Assembly (NCBI RefSeq): GCF_001591105.1
Contig: NZ_BCUD01000001.1
Coordinates: 124,001-188,000 of the forward strand
DNA length: 64,000 nt
Reading direction: 5' to 3'
DNA from: Vibrio nereis NBRC 15637
GTDB lineage: Bacteria > Pseudomonadota > Gammaproteobacteria > Enterobacterales > Vibrionaceae
In this document: positions 60,713 to 64,000 of the stretch, piece by piece
How positions within the stretch are numbered: the first letter of the stretch is position 1
Layout of the letters: every line of letters starts with the position of its first letter
Made by a program: the position numbers and the translations under genes
Notes under the pieces: model-generated
What the model was told of the DNA's origin: nothing
The model's input: only the letters and a program-made list of their open reading frames with translations
Databases searched by the model: none

Positions 60713-61675
60713 ATGACTCAGCTTTACCCTTGGTTAGAAAGCATTTGGCAAGAGTGGCAAGCCAGTTTAGAAGCCGACAGATTCTCGAATGCTTCCATTC
60801 TCTCTGTCGACAATGGTCTTGGCGCTGAGAAGCTCGTGGAACGCTTTGCTCGTAGCGTAATGTGCAGTAACTACGCCACTGAAGCTTGTGGTTTTTGTCA
60901 CAGTTGCCAGCTTATGAGCTCAGGCAGTCACCCAGACTACCATGTCATTAAGCCAGAGAAAGAAGGCAAGACGATAACCGTTGACCAAATTCGTCATTGT
61001 AACCGGTTAGCTCAAGAGTCTTCCCAGCTTGCGGGTATCCGTCTTTTTATTATCGAACCAGCGGAATCGATGAATGAGTCTGCGGCCAACGCTTTACTCA
61101 AAACGCTCGAAGAGCCGTCAGGTAATTGTCTCTTCCTGTTGGTTACCTACCGGGCAAACGCACTATTGCCGACGATTGTGAGTCGTTGCCAGCAGTGGTC
61201 AATAACCAACCCAGACTCGGTGTCGGTAGCAAATTGGTTAGCGAAGCAACAAGCGAAAGAAGTGCCCGCTTATGCTGCTCACATCAATAACAACGCGCCT
61301 TTAAAAGCTCTCGAGTTTGCTAATCAGGGTAATGTTGAGCACTATCAACAGTTCGAAAAACAGCTCATTGCTTTGGCCAAAGGGCAAGGGGATGTGATTA
61401 AACTCGCTAAAGAACTGGCAGCAAATCCAACCGAATACTTACCATGGATGTGGTATTTGCTGACAGATGCGCAAAAGGTGCATTTCGGGTTAAACGAGCC
61501 GTTTTTTACTCCGGGTTCTGGAGCGTTAGCGCAATGTCTGAGCTACGATGTACTGTACCAGCAGGCATTGACTTTGAGCGCTTTGATTGAGCAACTCAGA
61601 GAACATCCTGGACTCAATAGCGAGCTCCTAATTTTAGACTGGTTATTTAAATTCAACGAGGAATCATGTTTGTAG
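60713..61675 (+). CDS. holB: DNA polymerase III delta prime subunit
   Basis: Clamp-loader subunit, 320 residues from the ATG at 60713, with GGAAG at 60701-60705 upstream; an in-frame start at 60695 overlaps tmk. Walker A is degenerate (VDNGLGAEKL) as expected of delta prime, which does not bind ATP. The zinc site is Cys51, Cys59, Cys62 and Cys65. The SRC motif is IVSRCQQW near residue 154. The tatD gene overlaps its end. Confidence 0.94.
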   Translation: MTQLYPWLESIWQEWQASLEADRFSNASILSVDNGLGAEKLVERFARSVMCSNYATEACGFCHSCQLMSSGSHPDYHVIKPEKEGKTITVDQIRHCNRLAQESSQLAGIRLFIIEPAESMNESAANALLKTLEEPSGNCLFLLVTYRANALLPTIVSRCQQWSITNPDSVSVANWLAKQQAKEVPAYAAHINNNAPLKALEFANQGNVEHYQQFEKQLIALAKGQGDVIKLAKELAANPTEYLPWMWYLLTDAQKVHFGLNEPFFTPGSGALAQCLSYDVLYQQALTLSALIEQLREHPGLNSELLILDWLFKFNEESCL

Positions 61676-62442
61676 ACTCTCATTGTCACCTAGACAAATT
61701 AGATTATCAGGAACTGCACACAGGAATCGAAGATGTTATCGCGAAAGCTAAGGCTGCCAATGTGACGGATTTGCTTTCGGTTGGCGTTACTCTGGACTCT
61801 TTTCCTAACATGCTTGAAATGATCAAACCTTATGAGAATGTCTATGCATCTTGTGGTGTTCATCCATTAGATGTGGAAAGTGACTTCTCATTAGATACTC
61901 TGCATAAGTACGCAGCGCATCCACGCGTTGTTGCTATCGGTGAAACAGGGCTTGATTACCACTATCAGCCTGAAACTGCTGACTTGCAAAAACTGAGATT
62001 TGAGCAACAAGTCGATTTGGCGGTTAATGTAGACAAGCCTCTTATTATCCATACCCGCAATGCAAGGCAAGACACATTAGATATCCTTAAAAATGGTCAT
62101 GCGGAAAAGTGTGGTGGGGTGATCCACTGCTTCACAGAAGATTTGCCTTTTGCGCAAGCGGCGATGGAGCTTGGCTTTTACATCTCTATTTCAGGGATCG
62201 TCACATTCAGGCAAGCGACAGAATTAAAAGAAGTGGTGAAAGCGCTGCCGCTTGAAAGGTTACTGATTGAAACGGATTCGCCATACCTTGCGCCCGTTCC
62301 TCATCGTGGAAAACAGAACCAGCCAGCTTATGTAGTCGAGGTCGCGGCGTATATTGCGCAATTGAAAGGCGTCTCGCTGAGTGAAGTAGGAACAAAAACC
62401 ACTAAAAACTTCAAAAGTCTTTTTTTGAAGCGTGAAATATAA
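61666..62442 (+). CDS. TatD-family metal-dependent DNase (YcfH-like)
   Basis: A 258-residue TIM-barrel hydrolase. The metal motif DSHCHLD is at residues 3-9, ETGLDYHY near 93-100, HTRNAR near 129-134, HCFTED near 154 and ETDSPYLAP near 202. The start ATG at 61666 overlaps holB by 10 nt, and CGAGGAAT provides a ribosome site. The E. coli homologue YcfH is in the same place, just before ptsG. It ends in a terminator. Confidence 0.94.
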   Translation: MFVDSHCHLDKLDYQELHTGIEDVIAKAKAANVTDLLSVGVTLDSFPNMLEMIKPYENVYASCGVHPLDVESDFSLDTLHKYAAHPRVVAIGETGLDYHYQPETADLQKLRFEQQVDLAVNVDKPLIIHTRNARQDTLDILKNGHAEKCGGVIHCFTEDLPFAQAAMELGFYISISGIVTFRQATELKEVVKALPLERLLIETDSPYLAPVPHRGKQNQPAYVVEVAAYIAQLKGVSLSEVGTKTTKNFKSLFLKREI

Positions 62443-62451
62443 AATGTATGT

Positions 62452-62477
62452 AAAAGGAGCGAGAGCTCCTTTTTTTA
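62452..62477 (+). terminator. tatD intrinsic terminator
   Basis: AAAAGGAGC and GCTCCTTTT pair around GAGA and are followed by more T residues. Confidence 0.9.
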
Positions 62478-62701
62478 TTCCTTGAAGAACTATGTAAACC
62501 ATTACTTTATTATTTTTACCACTATTATCAACTTTATTGATAAAAAATACCCAGATTGTAATTTTGTTACGTGAAATAACAATGCGCTCTATTTTATTCA
62601 CTGAATGAAATTAATATGTTTAAGTTATTTATTTTTAAAAAACAATAACTTAAACTAGTTGCAATGCCCTTTTTCTCCCGATTTCAACTGTGATCCACCT
62701 A

Positions 62702-62716
62702 TTAGTTTGAAACTAA
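62702..62716. promoter_or_regulatory. palindrome upstream of ptsG, candidate operator
   Basis: TTAGTTT-G-AAACTAA is a perfect 15-bp palindrome, 162 bp before the ptsG ATG. It does not match the E. coli Mlc consensus well. The binding protein is unknown. Confidence 0.35.
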
Positions 62717-62812
62717 ATTTCGTAAGTCGCTAGTAACCCTGTTCAGCATCAATATATATTTAGAGCCGGAAAATATAATGACATATGTGGTTACATTTTT
62801 GCTGGGTGCTAA

Positions 62813-64000
<1,188 letters not shown>

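Overview
The window is 64 kb of ordinary chromosomal backbone from a Vibrio, probably of the Harveyi clade. Gene content and order (rpsA-ihfB-lapAB-pyrF; dusC, lolA-rarA-serS; yoaA-tsaB-slp-fadD-rnd; rne/rluC; maf/yceD-rpmF-plsX-fabHDG-acpP-fabF-pabC-mltG-tmk-holB-tatD; ptsG) follow the gammaproteobacterial pattern with Vibrio-specific insertions. No rRNA, tRNA, CRISPR, IS element, integrase or prophage gene was seen. All recognised genes look intact except ptsG, which runs off the right edge. The species assignment is inference from remembered family features; no database was searched.

Layout. 1-4.6 kb: ribosomal protein S1, IHF-beta, LapA/LapB (control of LPS synthesis) and PyrF. 5.0-15.3 kb: the most accessory-looking block. 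It holds a YejABEF-type oligopeptide ABC importer with two separate ATPase genes, then an unassigned outer-membrane beta-barrel protein, then a 1210-residue lipoprotein protease with a metzincin zinc site. The order suggests a surface proteolysis and peptide-uptake module. 15.3-22.5 kb: MiaE, a membrane-anchored unknown, CysB, a GSTCD-like methyltransferase and a TrpXYZ-type ABC importer. 22.5-27.7 kb: DusC, a YecA/SEC-C protein, LolA, RarA and SerS. 27.8-30.6 kb: a TetR-family regulator divergent from a two-gene unit (NAPE-PLD-like metallo-beta-lactamase-fold hydrolase plus short-chain reductase), with repeated operator-like sites between them. 30.7-36.8 kb: AnsA, SppA, FadH with a near-perfect FadR operator, and PurU. 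37-44.5 kb: YoaA, TsaB, a small unknown, Slp, an alpha/beta hydrolase, FadD and RNase D. 44.6-49.3 kb: a SulP transporter and RNase E with a long structured leader. 50-62.4 kb: RluC followed by a 19-bp tandem repeat array, Maf, then the yceD-rpmF-fatty-acid-synthesis run through to tatD. 62.9-64 kb: the start of ptsG.

How the genes work together. Three themes dominate: translation and RNA processing (rpsA, rpmF, serS, miaE, dusC, tsaB, rluC, rne, rnd); fatty acid synthesis and breakdown (plsX-fabHDG-acpP-fabF against fadH and fadD, with candidate FadR sites at fadH and possibly acpP); and envelope biogenesis or nutrient uptake (lapAB, lolA, slp, mltG, sppA, the yej-like system, trpXYZ-like, sulP, ptsG). 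Most transcription units end in clear intrinsic terminators, listed below. The most notable non-coding signals are the rluC-end tandem array, a MITE-like inverted-repeat element before ihfB, 15-bp inverted repeats spanning the trpX-like leader, the TetR-gene intergenic operators, and short palindromes before the yej-like operon, the beta-barrel gene and ptsG.
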